DNA of 64,000 nucleotides from Chrysomallon squamiferum (GCA_012295275.1 CM022671.1:28692250-28756249), one strand, 5' to 3'; positions 10,184 to 19,801 are shown, counted from the stretch's first letter. Translations and numbers: made by a program. The notes: a model not told the origin generated them from the letters alone.

Positions 10184-10429
10184 TCACAGTTTATTTTTAG
10201 ATGTTGCTGAAGTTTCCAGACTCTGCATAGCAATTTTATGTGCTTGTTTTTCCTTGTATACTGAATAAAAGTTAATCTGTCCTACTCTCCAATTTACCAT
10301 TGAAAACTCAACTGCAGCTCCCAAAACAAAAAAAATCGGAAGAAATCTATACATTCCAAACGTTTTTTTCCCAGGCCATGCCTGCATAATGCGTTGAATT
10401 GTTCTACTAAAAAAGAATCTACTAATCAT
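10184..10429 (-). CDS. UQCC5: SMIM4/UQCC5-like complex III assembly microprotein (retrocopy, first cistron)
   Basis: An intact 81-residue ORF. The core reads PGKKTFGMYRFLPIFFVLGA, then AAVEFSMVNWRVGQINFYSVY and a basic tail. This matches the SMIM4 layout I know: a short basic N-terminus, PGK..FG.YRFLP.FFVLG, one membrane segment, then the conserved RVGQ.(N/T)FY.VY. SMIM4 is a small inner-membrane protein of mitochondria needed for early complex III (cytochrome b) assembly, where it works with BRAWNIN. The human protein is about 70 residues; this one is longer at the C-terminus. The leader has several short upstream ATGs (one ORF ends TCCTAA just before this start) and a weak start context, so translation efficiency is uncertain. 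Whether this retrocopy is expressed cannot be seen; no promoter is evident apart from sequence carried in the leader. Confidence 0.85.
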   Translation of the reverse strand: MISRFFFSRTIQRIMQAWPGKKTFGMYRFLPIFFVLGAAVEFSMVNWRVGQINFYSVYKEKQAHKIAMQSLETSATSKNKL

Positions 10430-10516
10430 GATTTTATTTTAGGACATGTGCTCACTTTCTTGTCTCATTTCACCTTTCAGTTGCTGACATTTTGTAACTT
10501 GCCCATGCGCAGAGTC

Positions 10517-10554
10517 TGTGAAATCAGACGTGATAACCACTACACCACGAAACC
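10517..10554 (-). pseudogene. tRNA-Val(CAC) 5' half, right of the retrocopy
   Basis: Continues the tRNA begun at 8266: target duplication 10517-10530, then the D arm and 5' acceptor (ending CGAAACC at 10554). The normal cassette spacer (CTTTGAATAACC) follows at once. Confidence 0.88.
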
Positions 10555-10744
10555 GCTTTGAATAACCCTCTAATGTTTCATTGAGAGCTTTGTATACGTT
10601 TAGCTTAACCAGACAGCCGTCTAGGACGCACACGTGCATTACTGACCTTTAAAAGAAACGTACATCGGAAATAGTTCATTGTTCTTAATAGTTTAAAAAG
10701 AGTTAATTGTTAATTCAAAACAAGTTTATTATTTTCAACACTAA
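10555..10744. repeat. tRNA-Val cassette spacer (partial)
   Basis: The first about 190 bases of the CAC-to-TAC spacer, ending ACACTAACAGTA at 10744. There it jumps into an inverted copy of the 17515-17820 segment instead of continuing to a TAC tRNA. Confidence 0.75.
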
Positions 10745-11020
10745 CAGTAGCCACAAATTAATTGAAGAAATAGAACAAGAAAGAAATACAAGATTTTGGC
10801 GAGGCTCGAAAACGCGACCATAACACTTTTAACAGTATCATGAATACGGTACAACAACTCATTTTAAAATAGTTTATGAACTAATATTTAGTAACTTGAC
10901 ATGCTTTAAAAAGTGATTTTTATGAAATAAGATATTATGAAACAATATTTAATTTACATGTTATTGAATGATGTCATTTAATTCGTTAGGAATTTAAATA
11001 ATAAAATTAATAAATGAATT
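10745..11020 (-). repeat. inverted copy of 17515-17820 with tRNA-Val 3' remnant
   Basis: The reverse complement of this segment matches 17515-17820, including a remnant tRNA-Val T arm with degenerate acceptor (10795-10820: TTTTGGCGAGGCTCG...GCGACC) and a shared junction to ATAACA. The two copies lie in opposite orientation about 6.5 kb apart. Confidence 0.8.
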
Positions 11021-11070
11021 GACGAAACCTTACTTTATTGACATTGGATACTATAAATTAATACGTTATC

Positions 11071-11143
11071 GGTTTCGTGGTGTAGTGGTTATCACGTCTG
11101 CTTAACACGCAGAAGGTCGCGAGTTCGAGCCTCGCCGAAACCT
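11071..11143 (+). tRNA. tRNA-Val (anticodon AAC)
   Basis: A perfect 73-base cloverleaf: seven-pair acceptor, anticodon stem TCTGC/GCAGA, loop TTAACAC, T stem GCGAG/CTCGC. A and B boxes match consensus, and a T run (TTGATTTTTTTTT) follows as the Pol III terminator. The discriminator base is U rather than the usual A for valine tRNAs. Confidence 0.93.
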
Positions 11144-11370
11144 TGATTTTTTTTTCTTTCTTGTTCTTTTTCTATTATTTTTCGATTAAACGATATTGGT
11201 TTTGTTTTTCGGGGGATATATTTTTTCTTTGTTGTTTTGTGCTATATACAATTAGTTATCGCAAAAATAAAATTAAAGAAATCTAGTAATTTATTTATTT
11301 ATTTCAAACTTATATGCTTATCTTTCATAACAGAAGTAAAGAAAAAAAAAACCTACCTAGAAAAAGATTG

Positions 11371-11649
11371 GCAGCCGTCTAGGACGCACACTTAAGAGGG
11401 GTGCATTACCGACCTTCAAGGGTCTCAGTACTGTACAACCACAAACATATTAAAAGAAACGTATACCGGTAATAGTTCGTTGTCCTTAATAGTTTAAAAA
11501 GAGTTAATTGTTATTTGAAAACCAGTTTATTATTTTCAAAACTATCAGTATTGTTAAACTGAAATCAAGACTTTTATTTTGACAACTGCTCTTAAAACTG
11601 GAAAGAGTACAATACGTTAGTGCTACAAACAAAATATTAACAAAACTAA
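11371..11649. repeat. tRNA-Val cassette spacer (5'-truncated)
   Basis: Starts inside the spacer at GCAGCCGTCTAGGACGCACA and runs to AACAAAACTAAA, directly followed by the TAC tRNA at 11650. The CAC tRNA that should precede it is missing. Between 11144 and 11370 is the usual post-AAC sequence ending in an abrupt join. Confidence 0.85.
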
Positions 11650-11722
11650 AGGTTCCGGCGAGGCTCGAACTCGCGACCTTCTGCGTGTAAAGCAGACGTG
11701 ATAACCACTACACCACGAAACC
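11650..11722 (-). tRNA. tRNA-Val (anticodon TAC)
   Basis: A full 73-base tRNA on the minus strand with loop TTTACAC. The acceptor pairs throughout, with one T-G wobble (GGTTTCG/CGGAACC). A and B boxes are intact and TTTAGTTTTG follows the 3' end as a weak Pol III terminator. It diverges from the AAC gene at 12208 with a (TC)n tract in between. Confidence 0.92.
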
Positions 11723-11783
11723 TACATATAAACGTGTGTAAAATGTAGATCTATGACGACAACATTTTTTTTAATCAATCAAT

Positions 11784-11917
<134 letters not shown>

Positions 11918-12207
11918 GTCTTCATTCGTTCGAACAAGACTCGATGTTGACTACATAATTAAATATCATCATTTAAAAATACTATTAGTTTATAATATCC
12001 AATGGCAATGCAGTAAGCTATCATTAATTTATGAATTTTATGATTTTAATTATATCACATAATAACATGCAAATGAAATAGTTAACTAAAGTTTCAATTT
12101 ATTTCATAAAATTCACTTTTTAATGACGTGTCAAATTAATAAATATTAGTTTATAAACCATTAAAAAATATGCTGTGTCATGCAGTTACTGTACGTTTAT
12201 AGTTATC

Positions 12208-12280
12208 GGTTTCGTGGTGTAGTGGTTATCACGTCTGCTTAACACGCAGAATGTCGCGAGTTCGAGCCTCGCCGAAACCT
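12208..12280 (+). tRNA. tRNA-Val (anticodon AAC)
   Basis: A 73-base tRNA identical to the 11071 copy except for ATGTC instead of AGGTC in the variable region. A run of Ts follows (TTGTTTTTTTTTT). The 230 bases upstream repeat those before 6059, so upstream sequence is copied with the gene. Confidence 0.92.
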
Positions 12281-12579
12281 TGTTTTTTTTTTTTCTTTCT
12301 TGTTCTTTTTCTATTATTTTTCGATTAAAATTCGATTAAACGATATTGGTTTTTTTTTTTGTCTTTGTTGTTTTATGCTATATACAATTAGTTATCGCAA
12401 AAATAAAATTAAAGAAATCTAGTAATTTATTTATTTATTTACTTAATCATTTATTTCAAGCTGATGTGCTTATCTTTCATAACAGAAGGAAAGAAAAAAG
12501 AAATACCTACCTGACAAAAATAATGTCAGCGTACTGAAATATATACATTATCTGCTTTTATTAAATAAATTAATAATAA

Positions 12580-12815
12580 TTGAAAGCCTAATAAAATTTA
12601 TATACCTTATTGATAAAATTTATACAACTTCTAGATAACATTTATATACTTACCTTATAGATAAAATTTCTATACCTTCTAAATAAAAGTTATATACCTT
12701 ACACATAAAATTTCTATACCTTCTAAATAAAAGTTTTATACTTATATATATAATTTATATAGATTCAAGACAAATGTTATATACCTTCTAGGTAAAATTT
12801 CTATACAGTATTTGT
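12580..12815. repeat. AT-rich minisatellite (shorter array)
   Basis: The same CCTTCTAGATAAAATTT-type units as 6540-7140, in the same place relative to an AAC tRNA. It ends in TTTGTATGTGAGTGTGCAC, where the LINE ORF1 fragment joins at about 12829. Confidence 0.85.
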
Positions 12816-12828
12816 ATGTGAGTGTGCA

Positions 12829-13590
12829 CATTCATCGTCTTTGTTTCCACACTTTTCACACAGAAATACGTTCGGGCAGTTTCTAGCAAAATGTCCTTTT
12901 TGTTTACAGTTATGACACCTTATATTTGGACAGTCTTTCAACAAATGATTATCCGCCATACAGTTGTAACAGACTTTTATTTGATTGCCATGTAAAACTC
13001 GAAAATATTTTATTCCTTCGTAAGTCCGAAATTTCATTGAGTATGGTAGACTTTTTATTCCGGGTGGAAATTTCACTCTCACATATCTTGTTCCATCTGC
13101 AATTTTTGTCCCTTTGTATAGTCTTCTATAAATTGGTGATAGAATTTCTATTTTCATTTCTTTCAATTTTTCTTCAATTTCTTCATCTTCAATCTTCGCC
13201 TTTATTTTTAGACCTTTCAATTCTGTTTCATCAATTTCCGTAATCATTCTCGCTTGTATAATATCTTCTAGTGTTATTTCATAAGAGTCGGATTCTTTCG
13301 GTACGCACGCTTTTATCACATCACCCACCTGGCCACTTACAAAATCTATCATGTCGCCTGCTGAAATTTTCTTGTTATCTTCAACATTTACAATCACGGT
13401 GCATTCTTTTTTAAAAACATTTTTTTTCATTACTTCTTTTTTTAAATTTATATCTTTGATCTTTTCCTCGTAATTTTCAGATTCTTCCGCCCAAGACATA
13501 ACACTTAGTTTACAACAAAACCTTTCCGAAGCGAGAGCCGATGTGAAACGCGTCCACACTCGACGCCACCTTAACCGGAACATTTATTTG
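12829..13590 (-). pseudogene. LINE ORF1, 5' and central part with zinc knuckles (3'-truncated)
   Basis: The best-preserved ORF1 of the family: open from the ATG at 13583 to the join at about 12829. The N-terminal half is charged (KIKDINLKKEV, KIEDEEIEEKLKEMKIEIL). A conserved middle reads TRYVRVKFPPG, followed by three Cys-rich motifs, CYNCMADNHLLKDC, CHNCKQKGHFARNC and CEKCG. LINE ORF1 is an RNA-binding partner in retrotransposition. The frame runs past 12829 into unrelated cassette DNA and stops at 12801. No ORF2 follows, so this is a fragment flanked on both sides by tRNA-cassette sequence. Confidence 0.85.
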
Positions 13591-13671
13591 TTAATACGAT
13601 AATAACTGCAGTCAAAAACATACTACTTGCATAACCTTAATAAATATATATGTAAAAAAAAAGAAAAATCA

Positions 13672-13723
13672 AGGTTCCGGCGAGGCTCGAACTCACGACC
13701 TTCTGCGTGTGAAGCAGACGTGA
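13672..13723 (-). pseudogene. tRNA-Val(CAC) 3' half at LINE copy B junction
   Basis: The acceptor to anticodon stem of a CAC valine tRNA (with one T-arm change, ACTCACGACC), ending ...GCAGACGTGA at 13723. The LINE poly(A) end starts at the next base, the same junction as at 5442/5443. The 5' half of this tRNA is not present on the far side. Confidence 0.88.
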
Positions 13724-15346
13724 TTTTTTTTTTTTTTATCTTTATTAGTATAATCACCAGTTGTACACAATTAAAATAACATTACAGCTGTAAATAACAA
13801 TAACAAAAACTATTTCCTCTCACACACTCAGTCACACTCATTCACACTCACATGCATGCATACTTATTTATTTGGAATATTCATATATATTTACAATATT
13901 TTATAGTATTAATTCTTTTATCCATTTCCATGATTTATCTATATTGATTATTTGTAGCTTTCCAAAGGATATTTGAAAATAAGTATGTCATCTTTTAGTT
14001 CTAGGAAAATATTGTTCTTAACATATTTGTTAATAAAAATTGAAAGTTTGTTTTGAATACGATATTGATTTAGAATGATTTTAAAGCACTGATACATATA
14101 ATTTCTAAAAAAATGTATTATATTGATATTTGTTCCTTTCATTTGAGCTATTACACGCCTTTTGAACACTGTTATTCTATAAATTGAAAGAATAATATTA
14201 ATAAATTCTATTGTACTATTTTCAATTTTGAGGTAACATCCAAATATTAATAATCTTTTTAATTGTTCTAGAGAAAACCCTGTTTTCTTAAATATATAAA
14301 TACATATTTCATGAAAGATTGATATTAATTCCTTCAATTCTTCACAATACAAAAATAAATGGCACAAATCTTCATCATCCTTCAAACACACTGGACATAC
14401 ACTAGATGAGATTTTGCCATATTTATATAATTTGTTATATGTATATATTATATGATGAACTATTCTAAAATCTAAGTCTATAAATTCAGTAAATTTATCA
14501 CTATAGTGTATCCATTTCCAAACTGGTCTCCAGAATATATTAAAACCAAGCTCATTCCATTTTTCTTCACAAGTTGGTGCTTTAAAGTTTTTAAAATTAA
14601 AATAGAATAAATTATTTTAACTGTAAATTTACTGACATTTATCATTTCATTATTCTGAAACAAAAATAAATCTTTATTAGAAGTTAATTTTTTAGCATTT
14701 CTGTTAATAGAACTTTTCCATTCATCTGGAAGTGATTTCTTAATAACATTGTAAGCTATATAAATTTGGTTTTTGGATAATTCTGGAGATTTTTCATGAA
14801 TAATTTCTACAATAGCTGTAAAAGGAAGAAAACCTGGTATTACTTCATAAGCAATATCAGCCACTTTGACTATTCCACTTTTTATAAAAGAACTAAATAA
14901 TAATAATTTGTTTTTATATTTGATGAATGGATTTTGAAAAAGTGGCTGAGACAATATTTCATCTGTATCAAGTGGGAAATTACGTTCTCCATTATTAACA
15001 TAGTCCCAAGCTGATAACATTTCAGCATAAAAGGGATTGATAACTTTTAAAGCTTCTTTACTGTATACTATTTTAAAAATGTCATAATTTAGATTCATAT
15101 TCATATATTTTTCAAGAAATATTGACATTGTATATTTCCACACATTTTTAAAATTATTATCAAAATATTTCTTTAACATTTTTATTCGAAAAGCCATTTT
15201 CTTTAATGAAATATCTTGAATATTTAGTCCACCCGACATTTTATTTCCAATTATTGTTGAATATTTTATTAAAGATGTTTTCCCTTCCCACATAAATTTA
15301 CAAAATAATTTATGAATTTCATTTTCTACCCAATTTGGTACACTAA
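13724..15346 (-). mobile_element. non-LTR retrotransposon copy B, 5'-truncated
   Basis: The 3' 1.6 kb of the LINE, joined through a T15 run (13724-13738, the minus-strand poly(A) end) to a tRNA-Val half. It holds the C-terminal part of ORF2 and a short 3' UTR with ATATGAATGTGTGTG-like repeats near 13820-13850. The 5' end of the element at 15346 abuts the cassette spacer (TAACCATCTAATG), with the tRNA 5' half deleted, so no target duplication can be seen. Confidence 0.87.
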
Positions 15347-15350
15347 CCAT
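13948..15350 (-). pseudogene. LINE copy B ORF2 C-terminal region
   Basis: Two open stretches, 15350-14478 and 14391-13948, form the C-terminal part of ORF2 after the RT, with a frameshift or stop between them near 14400-14600. It starts at VPNWVENEIHKLFCKFMWEG, the conserved region after the RT thumb (compare 1501-1560 in copy A). Near 14400 the minus strand reads VCPVCLKDDEDLCHLFLYC, a C-x2-C-x8-H-x4-C finger of the kind found at the C-terminus of L1/Tx1-type ORF2 proteins. Confidence 0.8.
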
Positions 15351-15600
15351 CTAATGTTTCAGTGAAAGCCTTAAATACCTTTAGCTTAACCAGGCAGCCG
15401 TCTAGAACGCACACGTAAGAGGGGTGCATTACTGGCCTTTAAGGGTCACAGTTTTGTATAACCATGAATATATAAAAAAAAACATATATATCGGTAATTG
15501 TTCATTGTTCATAATAGTTAAAGAGAGTAAATCGTTAGTTCTAAACCAGTTTATTATTTTCAACAATAACAGTATTGTTAAACTGAAATCAAGATTGGTT
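15347..15600. repeat. tRNA-Val cassette spacer
   Basis: A copy of the CAC-to-TAC spacer from AACCATCTAATG to about the TTGTTAAACTGAAATCAAG block, after which it diverges. 15600-16140 is AT-rich with short ATT and TTTA runs and no recognised feature. Confidence 0.8.
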
Positions 15601-16197
15601 ATGTTTGCACCTTAAAGCCTTATGCTAGTTATGGTGCTGTTAAAATTAATATATCAGTTTTCAAGTTTTGTGCTTTCTTATTTCATTTTTTTTATTTATT
15701 TACCGTTTTGATTTTGATTTTAATTTAATTTGTTTAATTAATTAATTTATTAATTTATTTTTATTTCATTTTTATTTCATTTTTTATTATTATTATTTTT
15801 TCCGGAGCATGAGATGTCACATCAATCACAAGCAGCAATGAATTTTTGTAATTATTTAGTATATTAACACATGATTTTTTTAAATTTACACAATATCCTT
15901 TTAATAAGTAACTGTTCAGTAATGTATTTTAAAATGGAATTATGTGTGAAATAAATGTTAAAAATATATTATTGGATAACGAAAAAATAACAACAGATAG
16001 AACCGTTTAATAATAATAATAATAATAATAAAAATCTAATTAAAATAATATTCTTAGAAGATACATATTATTATTTGTTTTTCTTATTAAAATTGGATTT
16101 TACTCGAATAATTATTTCAGCGAGCTTTTAAAACTCATATTAACTTGAAACAGTATAATTCGTTAGTGCAACCATCTAAAAATATTAACAAAATTAA

Positions 16198-16270
16198 AGG
16201 TTCCGGCGAGGCTCGAACTCGCGACTTTCTGCGTGTAAAGCAGACGTGATAACCACTACACCACGAAACC
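16198..16270 (-). tRNA. tRNA-Val (anticodon TAC)
   Basis: A full-length 73-base TAC valine tRNA. The only difference from 11650-11722 is GACTTTCTGCG for GACCTTCTGCG on the plus strand, in the variable region. TTTAATTTTG follows the 3' end. Its upstream sequence has a degenerate rather than long (TC)n tract (16316-16350). Confidence 0.9.
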
Positions 16271-16575
16271 TACATGTTAAATACAGATATATGATGACAA
16301 CGTAGTGTTTTTCTAATCTCTCTCACTGTCTTTCTGTCTGTCTCTCTATCTTCATAATTTCGAACAAGACGAGATTAATCATCATTTAAAAACACTATTA
16401 GTTTATAATATCCAATAGCAATGCAGTAAGTTGTCATTGATTGAAGAAATGTCATCTCATGTTTCTGTGTGTAATCATAAACAAAGCACAAGGTCAGAAC
16501 GTTAATGTATATTTATTTCTATAACCTTAATAAATATATATAATAAAAAGAATAAAAAGGGAAAAAAAGAAAAAA

Positions 16576-16648
16576 AGGTTCCGGCGAGGCTCGAACTCGC
16601 GACCTTCTGCGTGTGAAGCAGACGTGATAACCACTACACCACGAAACC
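16576..16648 (-). tRNA. tRNA-Val (anticodon CAC)
   Basis: The only intact CAC copy in the window. Loop TTCACAC, all stems paired (one T-G in the acceptor), A and B boxes intact. A TTTTTTC run immediately after the 3' end serves as terminator. The standard spacer to the TAC gene (16649-16961) lies on its 5' side. Confidence 0.92.
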
Positions 16649-16961
16649 GCTTTAAATAACCATCTAATGTTTCATTGAAAGCCTTATATACCTTTAGCTT
16701 AACCAGTCTAGGACGCACGCGTAATAGGGTTGCATTACTGACCTTTAAGGGTCAAAGTATATTAAAAGAAACGTATACCAGTAATAGTTCATTGTTCTTA
16801 ATAGTTTAAAAAGAGTTAATTGTTAATTCAAAACCAGTTTATTATCTTCAACACTAACAGTATTGTTAAAGTGAAATCTAGATTTTTATTTTGATAACTT
16901 TTCTTAAAACTGGAAACAGTAGAATACGTTAGTATTACAAACAAAATATTAGCAAAACTAA
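16649..16961. repeat. tRNA-Val cassette spacer (reference copy)
   Basis: The complete 313-base spacer between intact CAC (16576-16648) and TAC (16962-17034) genes, both on the minus strand. It gives the cassette order that the broken copies derive from. Confidence 0.88.
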
Positions 16962-17034
16962 AGGTTTCGGCGAGGCTCGAACTCGCGACCTTCTGCGTGT
17001 AAAGCAGACGTGATAACCACTACACCACGAAACC
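16962..17034 (-). tRNA. tRNA-Val (anticodon TAC)
   Basis: A full 73-base TAC valine tRNA with a perfect acceptor (CGAAACC on the minus strand, without the T-G pair of the other TAC copies). TTTAGTTTTG follows. A (TC)n tract begins 56 bases upstream of its 5' end. Confidence 0.93.
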
Positions 17035-17084
17035 TACATATAAACGTGTGTAAAATGTAGATCTATGACGACAACATTGTTTTT

Positions 17085-17089
<5 letters not shown>

Positions 17090-17159
<70 letters not shown>
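17090..17159. repeat. (TC)n microsatellite
   Basis: A TC tract in the standard position relative to the TAC tRNA. A second TC tract follows at 17400-17481 after a 240-base insertion related to 6176-6360. Confidence 0.96.
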
Positions 17160-17160
<1 letters not shown>

Positions 17161-17397
17161 AAATATTAGACTGGAAACATTGCTGCATTTCTTTTTTGAG
17201 TGAGAGAGAGACAAATAGAAAATCGGAAAAAAACACCACCCACTCACATCAAGATGGATTTATCGATAATACAGAAACTTTTATTTTAATATGATTAAAA
17301 TTCGATAAAACGATATTGGTTTTGTTTTCTGGAGGATTTTTTTTTTCTTTGTTGTTTCATGCTATATACATGTTCATGCGATAAAAAAAAAAAAACT

Positions 17398-17399
<2 letters not shown>

Positions 17400-17481
<82 letters not shown>
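17400..17481. repeat. (TC)n microsatellite
   Basis: An uninterrupted TC tract of about 82 bases next to the 17515-17820 segment. Confidence 0.96.
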
Positions 17482-17483
<2 letters not shown>

Positions 17484-17514
17484 GAACAAGACGTGATGTC
17501 GACCATAAAATTAA

Positions 17515-17820
17515 TATTAGTTTATAGTATCCAATGTCAATACAGTAAGTTTTTGTCAATTCATTTATTAATTTTATTATTTAAATTCCTAACGAATTAA
17601 ATTACATCATTCAATAACATGTAAATTAAATATTGTTTCATAATATCTTATTTCATAAAAATCACTTTTTAAGCATGTCAAGTTAATAAATATTAGTTTA
17701 TAAACTATTTTAAAATGAGTTGTTGTACCATATTCATGATACTGTTATGGTCGCGAGTTCGAGCCTTGCCAAAATCTTGATTTTCTTTCTTGTTCTTTTT
17801 CTTCTATTAATTTGTGGCTA
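17515..17820 (+). repeat. AAC-upstream segment with tRNA-Val 3' remnant
   Basis: Related to the sequence upstream of the AAC genes (TTAGTTTATAGTATCCAATG and following), but where the tRNA should start it passes to only a T-arm remnant (17749-17779: GTCGCGAGTTCGAGCC...). Its reverse complement is at 10745-11020. Confidence 0.8.
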
Positions 17821-17942
17821 CTGAAGGAAAAAAAAAAAATCATATGATGACACACCTGATATCAAACTGTTAATATTCGTAATAGTTTTATCAAACTTGA
17901 AGTGTCGAATTATCACATATTTAGTGAAATATGATTATAATC

Positions 17943-18015
17943 GGTTTCGTGGAGTAATGGTTATCATGTCTGCTGAACACGCAGAAAGTCATGAGTTCAA
18001 GCCTCGCCGGAATCT
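17943..18015 (+). pseudogene. tRNA-Val(AAC) pseudogene
   Basis: Full length but decayed: G instead of U before the anticodon (TGAACAC), mismatches in the D and T stems (ATGAG/CTCGC) and a poor acceptor (GGTTTCG against CGGAATC). A (TTA)n tract follows at 18022-18062. Confidence 0.8.
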
Positions 18016-18020
18016 TAATG

Positions 18021-18054
<34 letters not shown>

Positions 18055-18379
18055 GTTATTATTTATTCATTTATTTTGTTTTGAAAGTCAGAGACAGACA
18101 GACAGAAAATAAGGAAAAAAAAAAAAAAAAAAGCCCCCCCACAAGATGGATTCATCCATAACATAGAAACGTTTATTTCAATTCAATTAAAATTCCATAA
18201 AACGAAACTAGTTTTGTTTGTTTTAGTTTTTTTTTTTTTTTTTTGGTTGTTGTTGCTGTTTTATGGTATGTACAGTTAGTTATCTAGTAATTTATTCATT
18301 TATTTACTTAATCCTTTATTTTAATCTTTCGTATTAGAAAGAAAGAAATATAAATAAAGCAATGATAATTGATGGCCTG

Positions 18380-18620
18380 GTAAAATTCATACCTTCTAGA
18401 CAAAATGTCGATACCTTCTCGATAAAATTCCATACCTTCTAGATAAAATTTCCATACCTTCTAGATAAAATTCCCTTACCTTCTACATCAAATTCATATA
18501 TCTTCTAAATAAAAGTCATATCTTTAAAGTAAATGTCATGTATTGTTGATAAAATTCGGGGAAAAGTACTTTGTAGATAAAATATAATCACACTTTCCTG
18601 TTAAAAATTCATATTTTCTA
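18380..18620. repeat. AT-rich minisatellite (third array)
   Basis: Units of the form ACCTTCTAGATAAAATTCC, homologous to the arrays at 6540 and 12580, again downstream of an AAC-type tRNA locus. Confidence 0.8.
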
Positions 18621-19055
18621 GAAGGATTTATCAGTGAGCTTACTTAATCATTTATTTTAATTTTTCGTATCAGAAAGCATATATATATATTTAAATTAAT
18701 TAATTAATTAATTTATTAATTTATGTTACTAAGTAGTAGCAAGTTAACAAATGTTAATATTACAGTACAGATATTTTGCATTCAAAGTGTTTAAAATAAT
18801 TTTTCTATACATTCACGTTTTCACTTTATTTTATGTTTCTATTCTTTTCTTTTCTTTACTTATTTATTTATTTATTTATTTTATATATTTTTATTATTGT
18901 TATTATTATCTTATTTTTGTTGTTGAGTGGCTATAGAAGGCGGAAAACAAAATCATATAATGAGGTACCTGATAACTATCTGTTAATATTCGTAATAATT
19001 TTATCAAACCAAAAATGTCGTATTACCATATATGTAATAAAATACGCTGTATGTA

Positions 19056-19128
19056 GGTTTCGTGGTGTAGTGGTTATCACGTCTGCTTAACACGCAGAAG
19101 GTCGCGAGTTCGAGCCTCGCCGAAACCT
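19056..19128 (+). tRNA. tRNA-Val (anticodon AAC)
   Basis: A perfect 73-base copy identical to 11071-11143. A T12 run begins about 10 bases after the 3' end. Its flanks differ from the 6059 and 12208 copies, so it marks the right edge of the cluster. Confidence 0.93.
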
Positions 19129-19801
19129 CTGTGTTGTTTTTTTTTTTTTAAAAGAACTAACTTCTAAAATTTGTTAACGTCTTCGGCATGCCTAAATAAC
19201 TTTAATACTATAAAAAATACTTTGTCGAAATATATATGCATTGTTTTTATCTTATTTTTTAAAATATATTTAATAATGGGGGGAAGAAAGATGCACACAC
19301 ACACACACAAACACACAAACACACATACACACACGCATACACACACACGCACACCAACATACATATATTAGCATAAATAAAACGTTAAAGCAAATATGAT
19401 CTTTATTTATTAAAAATATGCAGGTGTAACAGTATTTGCCAAGCATCTAATAAATATAATAATGTATTTATATTTTTAATGAAACAAATCTTAAGGTACG
19501 AAAACACAACGAATGATTCGGCGTAACTGTGTTAATGTTAGTCTAATGTGTAATGTTCATATACCTTCTTGTTCTTTTTTAATTAGCAAAAATAAACCAA
19601 TCAACAAGAAGAGAAAAACGAGAACACGAACGAACGAACGAACGAACAGACTAACAAACAATAAATGAATAAAGAAATAAAGAAATAAACAGAATAGAAT
19701 AGAATAAAACGAGTATCAGAATAAACAACGGATATCGTCAACATCTTAAAAATATAAATTCGTGGCTTTTTTGTTTTGTTTTTTAATTTGTTTCTATCGT
19801 G

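Larger units (their letters stand above)
8316..10516 (-). mobile_element. processed retrocopy of a bicistronic host mRNA (SMIM4 + BRAWNIN)
   Basis: A 2.2 kb insertion in a tRNA-Val gene with all marks of an L1-type retrocopy. It has a poly(A) tract on the minus strand (T16 at 8317-8332), an AATAAA signal 34 bases before it (8371-8366), no introns, and a 14-base duplication TGTGAAATCAGACG at 8302-8315 and 10517-10530. Read 5' to 3' on minus: an 87-base leader, an 81-codon ORF like SMIM4/UQCC5 (10429-10184), 146 bases between, a 59-codon ORF like BRAWNIN/UQCC6 (10037-9858), then about 1.5 kb of 3' UTR. Both ORFs are intact, so the copy is young or conserved. The LINE family that targets the neighbouring tRNAs is the likely enzyme source (inference). 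Confidence 0.88.

Noticed and set aside
10439-10639. 66-codon frame crossing the tRNA and the retrocopy leader
   Set aside because: It spans the insertion junction, so it is a chance frame made of tRNA sequence and leader.
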